Positions 26,470 to 35,390 are shown, counted from the stretch's first letter. The stretch: 64,000 nt of DNA from Comamonas halotolerans (GCF_030162935.1 NZ_JASAUZ010000045.1:1-64000); one strand, 5' to 3'. Made by a program: numbers and translations. Notes: generated by a model from the sequence alone, not told the origin.

Positions 26470-26790
26470 ATGGCTTGGCTTTTTCTCGTTGTGGCAGGTC
26501 TGCTGGAAGTGGTGTGGGCATACACCATGAAGCAGTCGCATGGCTTCTCACGCCTCACACCCAGCATCATCACCATCGTGGCAATGATTGCCAGCTTCGG
26601 CTTGCTTTCAATGTCCATGCGCACCCTCCCTCTGGGCACGGCTTACACCATCTGGACCGGTATCGGTGCAGTGGGCGCGTTCGTGGTGGGTATCACTGTG
26701 CTGGGTGAGCAGGTGTCGGTGATGCGAATTGGCGCGGCTGTACTTATCGTCAGTGGCTTGATATTGATGAAGCTGTCTTCTGTGGACTGA
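26470..26790 (+). CDS. gdx: Guanidinium exporter, SMR family (Gdx/SugE)
   Basis: 106-residue four-helix small multidrug resistance protein exchanging guanidinium for protons as a dual-topology dimer. The essential membrane glutamate is Glu13 in [27 protein letters not shown] and [23 protein letters not shown] are typical of the Gdx subtype rather than of EmrE. The ATG at 26470 follows AAGGAG (26458-26463). The guanidine-II riboswitch directly upstream confirms the subtype. Older annotations call this gene sugE. It runs convergently into the ybjQ gene with only 11 bases between them. Confidence 0.95.
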   Translation: MAWLFLVVAGLLEVVWAYTMKQSHGFSRLTPSIITIVAMIASFGLLSMSMRTLPLGTAYTIWTGIGAVGAFVVGITVLGEQVSVMRIGAAVLIVSGLILMKLSSVD

Positions 26791-26801
26791 TGGAGCGACG
26801 G

Positions 26802-27122
26802 TCATCTGACAATGACTGCCGTTCCGCTGGCTGAGACCATCAACATGCTGTGTGTGGTTCCCAGAATCTCGTAGTCCAGATCCACTCCTACCACCGCATT
26901 GGCGCCAATTCTGGTGGCGTGGGCCTGTAGCTCGGTCAATGCCACTTCCCGTGCTTTTTGCAACTCTTTCTCGTTCGATCCTGACCGCCCGCCTGTCAGA
27001 TAGCGGATGCCGGCAAACATGTCCTTGAATACATCTGTACTCAAGATGACTTCGCCTGCAACCACACCGCAATACTTGGTGATGGTCTTGCCCTCTACGC
27101 TCGGAGTGGTTGTGACGATCAT
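26802..27122 (-). CDS. YbjQ family (UPF0145) protein
   Basis: 106-residue protein of the YbjQ/UPF0145 family, assumed to form a homopentamer. Family signatures: [14 protein letters not shown] at the start, [43 protein letters not shown] and a hydrophobic final strand. Function unknown, although the family is annotated as heavy-metal binding. The start at 27122 follows AGGAGG. The open frame extends 28 codons upstream without family character. Confidence 0.92.
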   Translation of the reverse strand: MIVTTTPSVEGKTITKYCGVVAGEVILSTDVFKDMFAGIRYLTGGRSGSNEKELQKAREVALTELQAHATRIGANAVVGVDLDYEILGTTHSMLMVSASGTAVIVR

Positions 27123-27807
27123 GGTCTGCCTCCTGGAAGGTTTGAAGCATGCTCCACGGAAGCGGTAGATCGGCGCTGTAGGAGTGGCGCCTGAAAACAT
27201 GCGCAAGCGCGCTTTTTTACACGAATGGTTTCATATTTGCGCTTGTGTCCACTCCTATCTTCACGAGGCTCTTATGTGCTGCATTGATATCCGCAACTTT
27301 GCGCCAAGTATTCGCATTCATGTCACACGACGGCAGCCTGTTGAGCCGGATCAAGGACCTCAGCCCATGCCGCCAGGCGAAATGCCTCCTCAATAGGCAC
27401 TATTTTTTCGCCAGATTGTCATACGCGAAGAGACTTTTCTCCTGCCAAACGCCACGCAGGAGAGGGGCCGGATTGGCGCTGGGTGATCGCTCTTTGGTCC
27501 CAATTTTGAATGCTCTGGCTCGCTATGTTTTTATGAGGCTGCCCGAGTATGCTGGCGAGCTATTTGATGCACATCCAGTGCTGCTATGTGGCTATTGCCC
27601 TTTTTTGCCACATGGGTTTTGTGCATGGCAATTCAAGCCTTGTCCAGTTACTGCATGGAGTGTCGTACAGACAAAGGGACGATGTCTCTCGGCGTGATGC
27701 CGCGTAGTTTCTGGGGCTGAGGGGCTTCATCCACAGCGTGAACGTACGGTGGCGCGGGTTCAGTTGAGCAAATCGCATCGGGATGTGCAAAAAATATGCA
27801 TGTGGTT
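27123..27807. other. Long intergenic stretch without a supported gene
   Basis: About 685 bases. The longest open frame (plus strand 27245-27697, 150 codons) is rich in Cys, Arg and Leu in a pattern typical of out-of-frame translation, has no clear ribosome binding site and resembles no family I know. Possibly remnants of a decayed gene. No transposon ends were seen. Confidence 0.5.
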
Positions 27808-27813
27808 TATACT
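27808..27813 (+). promoter_or_regulatory. Candidate -10 element of a small transcript
   Basis: TATACT matches the -10 consensus at five of six bases; the -35 position is poor (GTGCAA), which would suit activation. The motif CTACG-N8-CTTAG follows at 27819-27836. Confidence 0.3.
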
Positions 27814-27918
27814 TACGTCTACGGGTTATCACTTAGAGGTTAACGCGTAGTTGTGAGACAGTTGAGATGCATGTCCACAACCCATTAGTTAGGCATCTCG
27901 TACACAGAAAGAACTGTC

Positions 27919-27996
27919 ATGCGTCAAGCCATCAACTCCCTGATCGAATTCATCCAAGAAGCACGCGCTGCACATCTGGATATCGCGAACCAGTAA
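27919..27996 (+). CDS. Candidate 25-residue small protein or leader peptide
   Basis: A short ORF starting MRQAINSLIEF and ending AHLDIANQ, too short for normal gene calling. It would form one amphipathic helix of Ile, Leu and Phe alternating with Glu, Gln and Arg. A weak purine-rich stretch (AGAAAGAA) precedes the ATG. An intrinsic terminator follows 52 bases after its stop, so the unit from about 27820 to 28078 could be an independent transcript of about 260 bases, coding or non-coding. The LuxR-type response regulator starts only after the terminator. No family is recognised. Confidence 0.4.
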   Translation: MRQAINSLIEFIQEARAAHLDIANQ

Positions 27997-28047
27997 TCTG
28001 GTGTTGATTGCAGCCAATGCGGGCTGCCTAAATAAACGTATATGAAG

Positions 28048-28078
28048 TGCCCTCCAGCAATGGCTGCAGGGCATTTTT
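28048..28078 (+). terminator. Intrinsic terminator upstream of the response regulator
   Basis: TGCCCT / AGGGCA and CAGC / GCTG form a two-part stem with one mismatch and loop AATG, followed by TTTTT. It has no conventional gene before it apart from the 25-codon ORF. Confidence 0.85.
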
Positions 28079-28147
28079 GTTTGCGCTTGCGCATTGACTT
28101 TGCGTGTGTGGGCAGCAGCTATGCACAGAGCATGGCAGACTTGCTCC

Positions 28148-28786
28148 ATGTCAGAATCCACCTTGCTTGTTGCGGACGACCATCCGCTATTTCGCGCAGC
28201 CGTGCTGCATGTACTGCGCGAGCGTTTTGCACAATACAAAACGCTGGAAGCAGCCAGCGCGGCTACGGTGAGCAGCACCTTGCAGGAGCACCCCGACGTG
28301 GAGTTGGTGTTGCTGGATCTGACCATGCCTGGTGCCCGAGGTTTCTCCACCTTGCTGCATGTGCGCGGAGAGTATCCTGAAATTCCAGTGATCATCATTT
28401 CATCAAATGATCAACCACGTGTCATCCGCCGCGCTCAGCAGTTTGGTGCGGCAGGTTTCATCCCCAAGTCAGCACCTGCGGAAGATATTGCCAGCGCCAT
28501 CGATGCGGTGCTGGACGGTGGAAGCTGGTTTCCTCCAATGGCAGCCGAGCGCTCGGAAGCGGATGCTGATCTGGCTGCACGCTTGGCGCAACTGACGCCT
28601 CAGCAGTTTCGCGTGCTGCTTTGCCTGGCGGATGGCCTGCTCAACAAACAGATTGCCCACGAACTGGGCCTGGCCGAGAACACGGTCAAGGTGCATGTCA
28701 CCGCCATATTGAAAAAGCTGGAATGCTACTCACGCACGCAAGCTGCGGTCCTGGTCAAAAGTCTCGAAAACGACAACGAGATTTGA
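28148..28786 (+). CDS. LuxR-type (NarL/FixJ) two-component response regulator
   Basis: 212 residues. The receiver domain (about 1-120) has the acidic pocket VADDHP, the phosphoacceptor Asp57 in LVLLDLTMPG, and Lys in IPKSAP. The C-terminal GerE-type HTH is LTPQQFRVLLCLADGLLNKQIAHELGLAENTVKVHVTAILKKL. No kinase is adjacent, but a hybrid histidine kinase without a DNA-binding partner is 2.3 kb downstream beside dctA, so the two probably form one system. The start at 28148 lacks a strong ribosome binding site; the frame is open 18 codons upstream. Confidence 0.93.
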   Translation: MSESTLLVADDHPLFRAAVLHVLRERFAQYKTLEAASAATVSSTLQEHPDVELVLLDLTMPGARGFSTLLHVRGEYPEIPVIIISSNDQPRVIRRAQQFGAAGFIPKSAPAEDIASAIDAVLDGGSWFPPMAAERSEADADLAARLAQLTPQQFRVLLCLADGLLNKQIAHELGLAENTVKVHVTAILKKLECYSRTQAAVLVKSLENDNEI

Positions 28787-28992
28787 ATGCAATGCCTGTG
28801 CGCCTCCGAGCGCACTGTTGAAAATTACTTTTCGATAGCGCAGTTTGTGTCGAACGAGGCAGTGATCGCTCTCAAGCGTTGCTTTCAAGTTGCTGCAAAG
28901 CACTAAAAAGAACGATGCACATGAGCAAGTGACTTGCTGCTCAGTCTATGCGCATGCGGCTGAAGATAAAGGTGTGCTCAGCGAATCTGGAT

Positions 28993-30099
28993 CTAGATCT
29001 GTTGTAGCCATAAGGCCATAAGGCCGGTCGAGAGCACGCCCAAATGCCAGCGACGCAGGCGTTGCCAAGTGGCGCTGGCACGCTCCGTCCATTCATACAA
29101 CACAGCGCCCGCAGCAATGGATAGAAGTACCGCCACCAGCATTCCGATACTGTTGGCTGCAACGCTATTTGGCCATTGGGAATGGACTTCTGCATTCACC
29201 AGCAAACTCATGGGAAAGTGAATCAGAAAAATGGAGTACGAGCGCTGGCCTATCCATGTCAGCGGTGCAATTTGCGCATGGCGCAAACTTTCAGGCCAGC
29301 GTAAATTGCCAGCAATGGCCAGCACCAAAGCGCTTATGAGAGCCAAGGCAATGCGGTCACGCCAGGCCACGCTCAGTGCGATGATGCCAAAGGTCGCAAT
29401 TGCCACGATCCAGAGGGTACGCTGTGCACGGTCTTCGCTGTGTGTGGCCCACCAAGCCATCATGCCAAGGCCATAGGCACCTAAGAAATACAAGAACCAC
29501 ACGTCCAAATCGGGGTCGAGGTTCCATACCCATAGCGATGCAGCAGTGGCCAGCGCAATGCCCGCTTGGCCCCAGCCTGTCCACCGAGTTTGCTGCTTGC
29601 ACAGCCATAGCCACAACAGGCACAGCACATACAGCTGAAAATCAATGGCGACATACCAGACACCCGCAGAGATGGACTCAAAATCGGCAATGCTGTGCAA
29701 AAGCAGCAAGTGCGCTATGACACTGGACCAAGTTGGTGTGTCTGATACCGATTCGTGCTGAAAGCCCAGGCCGCGTACTGTCTCGTTAACCACAATCGCC
29801 ATCAGCAATGCGGCGCTGTAGGGCAGGCTCAATCGCACAAATCGCTTGTTCAATGCGGGCCAGAATTGCGGGTGCTTGCCCACCCCCTGTGGGGCCAGAG
29901 CCGCGGCAGCAAAGTAGCCTCCCAGTACCAGAAAGACCTGTACTGCCATGCGTCCGTACTCGTCCAGCCATTGCAGCAGCCCAGGCAATACAGGGCGCAG
30001 CATATCGGCCATTGGGCCGTAAAAAGCAAGGTGGTGACACACGATCACAAGGCATGCCACAGCCTTGACCTGGTCGAGGGTTGTATTACGGGTGTTCAT
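28993..30099 (-). CDS. Acyltransferase family 3 membrane protein (OafA/YrhL-like)
   Basis: 368-residue inner-membrane protein with about ten helices. The N-terminal TLDQVKAVACLVIVCHHLAFYG carries the catalytic-type His pair, and AVQVFLVLGGYFAAAA plus NKRFVRLSLPYSAAL follow as in Acyltransf_3. GVWYVAIDFQLYVL and SYSIFLIHFPMSLLVN match later conserved helices. Members O-acetylate or O-succinylate surface glycans, glucans or lipids; the target here is unknown. It stands alone between the response regulator (convergent) and a small hypothetical gene. Confidence 0.88.
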   Translation of the reverse strand: MNTRNTTLDQVKAVACLVIVCHHLAFYGPMADMLRPVLPGLLQWLDEYGRMAVQVFLVLGGYFAAAALAPQGVGKHPQFWPALNKRFVRLSLPYSAALLMAIVVNETVRGLGFQHESVSDTPTWSSVIAHLLLLHSIADFESISAGVWYVAIDFQLYVLCLLWLWLCKQQTRWTGWGQAGIALATAASLWVWNLDPDLDVWFLYFLGAYGLGMMAWWATHSEDRAQRTLWIVAIATFGIIALSVAWRDRIALALISALVLAIAGNLRWPESLRHAQIAPLTWIGQRSYSIFLIHFPMSLLVNAEVHSQWPNSVAANSIGMLVAVLLSIAAGAVLYEWTERASATWQRLRRWHLGVLSTGLMALWLQQI

Positions 30100-30284
30100 G
30101 AAGCGCGCAAAAGGTATCTCTATCCAACGACTCAGTGATACCGAGCGCTGACAGAGTGGCGCTGCTTTTGGTCACAAAACGCAAATTGGCCGCCAGGTTT
30201 GGATAAACAGGGGCTGCTCAACCCAGCATCAGCCGTGTGCCATGGCTTCGATCCTATGCGGATAGGGTGAAGCACAACGCAGTA

Positions 30285-30590
30285 CTAAGGATGCGCAGGA
30301 TGAGTGCCCAAAGCTTGCTCCACCAGCTGTACAGCTGTTGGCAGCGGCAGACGGGTAGATCGGCTCTCAGGGATCAGTCCGAGGCAACGCAAATGGCGGT
30401 TGCAGATGAACCATATTTCATCGCGGTCGTTGGAGAAAATGAAATAGGCATCCGATGTTTCTGAGGGGTTGAAGAGCCCCATGGCGCGATAGGCCGTATT
30501 CAGGCTGAAGCCACTTTCTAGAGGCAAGGGTTTGGGGCCATGGGGCAATTGCTCCACGCGCAGGTACATTCCTGGCTCCAGGCTCAGCAT
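30285..30590 (-). CDS. Hypothetical protein (101 residues)
   Basis: The start at 30590 gives MLSLEPGMYLRVEQLPHGPKP. The remainder reads as a compact, soluble, mostly beta protein (AYRAMGLFNP, SDAYFIFSNDRDEIWFICNRHLRCLGL). The regular structure of the sequence argues for a real gene, and similar short proteins may occur in related genera, but I recognise no named domain. The frame is open 51 codons upstream with weaker character. No signal peptide. Confidence 0.6.
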   Translation of the reverse strand: MLSLEPGMYLRVEQLPHGPKPLPLESGFSLNTAYRAMGLFNPSETSDAYFIFSNDRDEIWFICNRHLRCLGLIPESRSTRLPLPTAVQLVEQALGTHPAHP

Positions 30591-30767
30591 ACACAGCACT
30601 CCAATGTTGGCTCTTGTGGCACGAATAGGAACAAAGACAAGTGATGCCTGATTGTTTGCTGGGCTCTGACCGCAGTGCATCGGATGCGGCAAGCATGTCT
30701 TTGTCGGGCGAGCTGTTGCCGCCGTGTCAGGAGGGGCTGACACGCCAGCGCTGCGCAGCGCCGGAGT

Positions 30768-31043
30768 TCAGGCGCGATACTGCGTGCTCAGAATCCACCA
30801 CGCCAACCCGCCGACCAGCAAGGCCAGCACGATGGGGATGGCGTTCAGAGCGGCGAGCCAGATGTTCCACTGTGCGCTGGCACTCTGGCGTGCTCGCTGC
30901 CAGGCGATGATGCCTGTGACAAGCGCTGCCGGAGAAAACACCAGTGCGGGCAAGATGAGAAACATCAGCGGTAAAGTGAGAAAAGACAGAGACAGCGAGA
31001 TCCAGCGCATGTGGCAGGCTTGTGGTTGTTGGTGACTTGGCAT
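30768..31043 (-). CDS. Small membrane protein, hypothetical
   Basis: 91 residues with two or three hydrophobic helices (about 14-50 and 63-86) separated by WQRARQSASAQWN. A shorter start, MRWISLSLSF, lies at 31010. It ends about 180 bases before the 101-residue gene and begins 90 bases after the kinase stop, all on the minus strand. No family recognised. Confidence 0.55.
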   Translation of the reverse strand: MPSHQQPQACHMRWISLSLSFLTLPLMFLILPALVFSPAALVTGIIAWQRARQSASAQWNIWLAALNAIPIVLALLVGGLAWWILSTQYRA

Positions 31044-31132
31044 GATAGAGGTGCAGGCGCTCGTAGCGCAGCCAGCCCGTCATAGGCCATTGCCATGAGG
31101 TGCTGGCTGGATGATGAACCTGCCGGGCTTGC

Positions 31133-33781
31133 TTAGTCCTCGCGAATCCGTAGCAGTGTCTGACTCATCAGGGCGCGTAGCGCAGGGGGGCGCACAGGTT
31201 TGGCCAAAAAGCCCCAGCCTCGCTCCGCAGCCTGTCGGCGCAGGGATGCATCACGCTCGGCCGTTACCAAAATGACGGGTGGGGTCTGTTCCCAGCGCTC
31301 GCACAGCTGTGCATAGAGATCAGGGCCATAGAGGTTGTTACCCAAATGCACGTCCAGCAGCACCAACTGCGGCACCTGTTGCGCGTTGGCAAGTGCCAGC
31401 GCATCATGCGGGCCACCCGCGTAAGGGACGGCACAGCCCCAACGCTCCAGCAAAGCCTGCGTGGCTGCACAGGTTTGCGGATCGTCGTCGATATACCAGG
31501 CCACACCGCCTTGCAAGGGTGCATCATCGAGCTGTACAGGGGCGCTGGGGCGCTCGGCGGGTTGCAGGCTCTGGGCATCGCCCAGTGGCACTTCCACCCA
31601 AAAAACGCTGCCTTTGCCCAGCGTGGAGCGCAGGCCCACTTCATGCCCAAGCAATTTGCCCAAACGCTCGACAATTGCCAGCCCCAGGCCTGTACCGCGG
31701 TCATCCGCGTGGCCTTCATCAAGGCGTCGGAATTCCTCAAAAATTTCCTGCTGCAAGCTCTCCGGAATACCCGGGCCCTGGTCATGCACCTCAATGCGCA
31801 CGCGGCTGCCTTTGCGGCGGCAGCCTACCAGGATGTGTCCCTTGCGCGTGTAGCGGATGGCGTTGGAGACAAAGTTCTGCAAGATGCGGCGCAGCAGCGC
31901 TTCGTCGCTGCGCACCACGTAGCTGCTGGCGCGAGTGCGTAGCTTGAGCCCTTCATTCTCGGCCAGCATGGCAAAGTTGTTATGCACCACGTGCAGCAGA
32001 GAGTCGAGTGCAAAGTCGCGCACGTGCACTTCCAGTTGCCCCGACTCCATGCGTGCAATATCAAGCATGCTGGTGAGGATGGCGTCCTGGGAAGCCAGCG
32101 CTGCTTCGATGCTGTCGACCACATGACGTCCTGCGTCGTCGTGTACATGGCTGGGCAGCAAGCTGGTGAACATGCGCGCGGCATTGAGCGGTTGCAGCAG
32201 GTCGTGCACGGCAGCATTCACAAACCGGGTCTTGTAGCGGTTGGCCTGCTCTGCGTCTTGACGGGCGGCATCCAGATCACGTGTGCGCTCGGCCACACGT
32301 TGCTCCAGCGCGTCGGCCAGTGAACGCAATTCGCGGGCCGCATTTTTGTAGCTGGTGATGTCGGCATAGCTGGTGACAAAGCCTCCATCAGGCAATGGAT
32401 TGCCGCGAATCTCCAGCACTGTGCCGTCCCCTTTCTCGCTTTCATGCAGATGGGGTTTGCCGCTGCGCAAATGGCGCAGACGTCGTTGAATGGCTTCTTC
32501 CAGAGGTGCGTTGCCAAGCAGGCCACGTTTGGCGTTGAAGCGCAGCAGGCTTTCAATCGGGGCGCCAACCCGCAGCATTTCCGGCGGGTAGCGGAACAAA
32601 GCGATATAGCGAGAGTTCCAGGCCACAAGATTCATATTGGCATCGATGATGACCACCCCCTGGGGCAGGTGTTCGAGGCTGCGTGACAGGCCGGTATCAG
32701 CTTGCTGGGCCGCTTGCACCAGGCCGTCCTGGGCGGTACGCAACTCCTGGGCGTGCTGCTTGAGCACGGTCTCAAGCTCTTGGCGGCTGCGCAGACGCAG
32801 GCGGTTGATGCGTTGTCTTTGGCGCACAAACAGCACCAGCAATCCTCCTGCCAGCCATAAGCCGGCCGCCGCCGCAGCAGCCCACCAACTGGTGGTGGCG
32901 CTGGAGCGGGTGTCATGCAGCAGATGCATCTTCCAATTGCTGTTGGGCAATTCCACGCTTTGCAGCAGCATGTTGCGCGGAAGTTCAGGGTCTTTGACCG
33001 TGACCAGTCGGCTACCGTTTTCCAGTGTTTTGCGGACTTTGAAGTGCAATGGTGTGAGTGATTCCGACTGGTACTGGCGTGTGGCTGCCAGCTCGGCCTT
33101 GGCCTGCTCGCTCAAAGGGTGCAGCAAGCGGTAGCGCCACGATGCGCGGCTGGTCAGAAAAGTCACGCCGTAGGCATCCGAAACTACAACGATGTCACTG
33201 GTGCTCGGCCATTGGCGTTCCAGCTCATGCAGCGCAATCTTGATGGCGATCAGTCCGATGATCTTGTCGTGGTTGTCGTAAATGGCTTGGGAAAGAAAAT
33301 AGCCAGGCTGTCCGGTGGTGGTGCCAATGCCATAGAAGCGGCCACTGCCGTTGGACAGAGCGTCCTGCACATAAGGCCGGTAACTGTAGTTTTCGCCCAC
33401 GTTGTTGCGTGGCTCGCGCCAGTTGCTGGCTGCCACGGCAATGCCGTTCAGGTCGATCAGTGTCAGCGTGGAGGATTGGCTGGCTCCGTTTGCACGCTCC
33501 AGCTTCCGGTTGAGATAGTCCACATCATAGTGATTGAGTGGACGCTGCAGCGCAGCACGCAATTCAGGGTCCAGGGAGAGCACTTCGGGAAGCGTGCGGT
33601 AGCGGTCCACGCGCTGTGTCAGTGCCTGGGCGCGTACCGAGAGTTGGCGCTCGAATATTTCGCTCTCGTTGATCAGCGCTTGCCGCCATGTCAGCCAGCC
33701 CACGGCAAGCATGCTCAACAGCATGCCGATGATGAGGATGGCAACAGTCCAGATGGGGCGACGGCGAAGGTGGGCGAACAT
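31133..33781 (-). CDS. Hybrid sensor histidine kinase/response regulator with DctB-like sensor and PAS domain
   Basis: 882-residue inner-membrane sensor. TM1 (about 12-33), an extracytoplasmic double-PAS/Cache-like sensor as in DctB (about 34-295, with YSYRPYVQDAL and FYGIGTTTGQPGYFLS), TM2 (about 298-319), coiled coil, PAS (about 365-478, GVVIIDANMNLVAWN), coiled coil, phosphoacceptor region with His526 in AAVHDLLQPL, HATPase with NFVSNAIRYT and GTGLGLAIVERL, and a C-terminal receiver with Asp810 in LVLLDVHL. It is divergent from dctA, so C4-dicarboxylates are the likely signal. There is no sigma-54 DctD-type partner; the LuxR-type regulator at 28 kb is the probable output. Confidence 0.93.
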   Translation of the reverse strand: MFAHLRRRPIWTVAILIIGMLLSMLAVGWLTWRQALINESEIFERQLSVRAQALTQRVDRYRTLPEVLSLDPELRAALQRPLNHYDVDYLNRKLERANGASQSSTLTLIDLNGIAVAASNWREPRNNVGENYSYRPYVQDALSNGSGRFYGIGTTTGQPGYFLSQAIYDNHDKIIGLIAIKIALHELERQWPSTSDIVVVSDAYGVTFLTSRASWRYRLLHPLSEQAKAELAATRQYQSESLTPLHFKVRKTLENGSRLVTVKDPELPRNMLLQSVELPNSNWKMHLLHDTRSSATTSWWAAAAAAGLWLAGGLLVLFVRQRQRINRLRLRSRQELETVLKQHAQELRTAQDGLVQAAQQADTGLSRSLEHLPQGVVIIDANMNLVAWNSRYIALFRYPPEMLRVGAPIESLLRFNAKRGLLGNAPLEEAIQRRLRHLRSGKPHLHESEKGDGTVLEIRGNPLPDGGFVTSYADITSYKNAARELRSLADALEQRVAERTRDLDAARQDAEQANRYKTRFVNAAVHDLLQPLNAARMFTSLLPSHVHDDAGRHVVDSIEAALASQDAILTSMLDIARMESGQLEVHVRDFALDSLLHVVHNNFAMLAENEGLKLRTRASSYVVRSDEALLRRILQNFVSNAIRYTRKGHILVGCRRKGSRVRIEVHDQGPGIPESLQQEIFEEFRRLDEGHADDRGTGLGLAIVERLGKLLGHEVGLRSTLGKGSVFWVEVPLGDAQSLQPAERPSAPVQLDDAPLQGGVAWYIDDDPQTCAATQALLERWGCAVPYAGGPHDALALANAQQVPQLVLLDVHLGNNLYGPDLYAQLCERWEQTPPVILVTAERDASLRRQAAERGWGFLAKPVRPPALRALMSQTLLRIRED

Positions 33782-33855
33782 GCTGCAAGTGTGCCCCGGA
33801 TCACCAGTGCGTGCCTGTCTTGTTGCTTGTTGTGTGGTCCCGCGAATTCGTATTT

Positions 33856-33884
33856 CTACGTATAAAACAGCTATTTCCCTTAGG
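33856..33884. promoter_or_regulatory. Candidate regulator site in the kinase/dctA intergenic region
   Basis: CTACG at 33856-33860 and CTTAGG at 33879-33884 are spaced by 18 bases. The same two words occur with 8-base spacing at 27819-27836 before the small ORF. The spacing differs by one helical turn. Inference only. Confidence 0.3.
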
Positions 33885-33997
33885 TGGTGCAGGCAACTAA
33901 TACCAATAGGTTATCGGCATTTGGACAGCCCAGCAGTACAAACCCGGCAGTCGCACTTTCGTGGTGCATTTGTGTTTGGATTTCCGAAAGATTCTGT

Positions 33998-35314
33998 ATG
34001 CATGCCGTCCAAGCCGAGGCAATAGCCAAGCTCAAACTTCCTTTCTATCGCCAGTTGTACTTTCAAGTGGTGGTGGCCATTGTTGCCGGTGTGCTGCTGG
34101 GCTACTACGAGCCTGCTTACGGCGCGGCGATGAAGCCATTTGGCGATGCATTCATCAAACTTATCAAGATGATCATTGCGCCGGTGATCTTCTTGACCAT
34201 CGTGACCGGCATTGCGGGCATGACGCAGTTGAGCACCGTGGGCCGTGTGTTTGGCAAGGCCATGGCCTACTTTCTGACTTTTTCGACCCTGGCATTGGTT
34301 GTAGGTCTGGTGGTTGCCAACGTGGTGCAGCCCGGCGCAGGCATGAACGTCAATCCTGCAGAGCTGGATCAAGGTGCGGTGAGTGGCTATGTGGCCAAAA
34401 CCCATGACATGACCTTGACCAACTTCTTGCTGGATGTCATTCCCAAAACCCTGATCAGTCCATTTGTGGGCGACAACATCCTGCAAGTGTTGCTGGTAGC
34501 AGTGCTGTTCGGTGTTTCGCTGGCCATGGTGGGTGAAGCGGGCAAACCTGTGCTCAATTTCTTTGAAGCGCTGACCAAGCCTGTGTTCAAGCTGGTGAGC
34601 ATCATCATGAAGGCGGCTCCCATCGGTGCTTTTGGTGCCATGGCGTACACCATCGGCAAGTTTGGCTTGGGCTCCCTGCTGAACCTGGCAGAGCTGGTGC
34701 TGGCGTTCTATCTGACGTCTTTCCTGTTCGTGGTGGTGATTCTGGGAGCTGTGGCTCGCGCTTGCGGCTTTTCAGTCATCAAGCTGATCCGTTACCTCAA
34801 AGAAGAGCTGTTGCTGGTGCTGGGCACTTCGTCGTCGGAATCGGCACTGCCTTCTTTGATGGAAAAGATGGAGAAAGCTGGTTGCAAGAAGTCGGTGGTG
34901 GGGCTGGTCGTACCAACGGGCTACTCCTTCAACCTGGATGGCACCAACATCTATATGACACTTGCGGCTTTGTTCATTGCGCAAGCTACCAATACTGATT
35001 TGACGCTGGGTCACCAAATCATGCTGCTGCTGGTGGCTATGCTGTCGTCCAAGGGCGCTGCAGGTGTGGCAGGCGCAGGCTTTATCACCCTGGCTGCAAC
35101 GCTGGCAGTGGTGCCCGAAGTGCCAGTTGCCGGTATGGCGTTGATTTTGGGCGTGGACCGCTTCATGTCAGAGTGCCGCTCGCTGACCAACTTCATTGGT
35201 AATGCCGTGGCGACCGTGGTGGTTTCGCGCTGGGAAAAGGGCGTGGATATGGACCGCCTGCATGCAGCACTGGACGGACAACCTTTGCCTGCAATTGCCC
35301 AGGCCAATGCCTGA
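33998..35314 (+). CDS. dctA: C4-dicarboxylate:cation symporter DctA
   Basis: 438-residue dicarboxylate/amino acid:cation symporter (DAACS family) importing succinate, fumarate and malate. Family hallmarks are [15 protein letters not shown]-like text near residue 60 ([24 protein letters not shown]), the serine-rich re-entrant loop [33 protein letters not shown] and the C-terminal [24 protein letters not shown]. The start at 33998 (MHAVQAEAI) gives normal length; the frame is open 38 codons upstream. Divergent from the hybrid kinase that probably controls it; followed by a strong terminator. Confidence 0.97.
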   Translation: MHAVQAEAIAKLKLPFYRQLYFQVVVAIVAGVLLGYYEPAYGAAMKPFGDAFIKLIKMIIAPVIFLTIVTGIAGMTQLSTVGRVFGKAMAYFLTFSTLALVVGLVVANVVQPGAGMNVNPAELDQGAVSGYVAKTHDMTLTNFLLDVIPKTLISPFVGDNILQVLLVAVLFGVSLAMVGEAGKPVLNFFEALTKPVFKLVSIIMKAAPIGAFGAMAYTIGKFGLGSLLNLAELVLAFYLTSFLFVVVILGAVARACGFSVIKLIRYLKEELLLVLGTSSSESALPSLMEKMEKAGCKKSVVGLVVPTGYSFNLDGTNIYMTLAALFIAQATNTDLTLGHQIMLLLVAMLSSKGAAGVAGAGFITLAATLAVVPEVPVAGMALILGVDRFMSECRSLTNFIGNAVATVVVSRWEKGVDMDRLHAALDGQPLPAIAQANA

Positions 35315-35346
35315 TATCTTTTGATATTTGTATTTCCCGCTCGATG

Positions 35347-35372
35347 AAAAGGCCTCGAAAGAGGCCTTTTTT
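35347..35372 (+). terminator. Intrinsic terminator after dctA
   Basis: AAAAGGCCTC / GAGGCCTTTT with a GAAA tetraloop and T run, 32 bases past the dctA stop. Its symmetry would also allow it to serve the convergent chaA gene. Confidence 0.93.
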
Positions 35373-35390
35373 ATTGTGGGGCCCAGTGCT

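Noticed and set aside
27245-27697. 150-codon plus-strand open frame in the otherwise empty 27 kb region
   Set aside because: No ribosome binding site, no domain, and erratic Cys/Arg composition; listed only as intergenic.
28798-28815. Hairpin GTGCGC / GCGCAC after the response regulator as a terminator
   Set aside because: Only 6 bp and no T tract follows, so termination is not supported.
33782-33997. Sigma-54 promoter for dctA
   Set aside because: No TGGCAC-N5-TTGC-like element was found upstream of dctA, and the putative regulator is LuxR-type.
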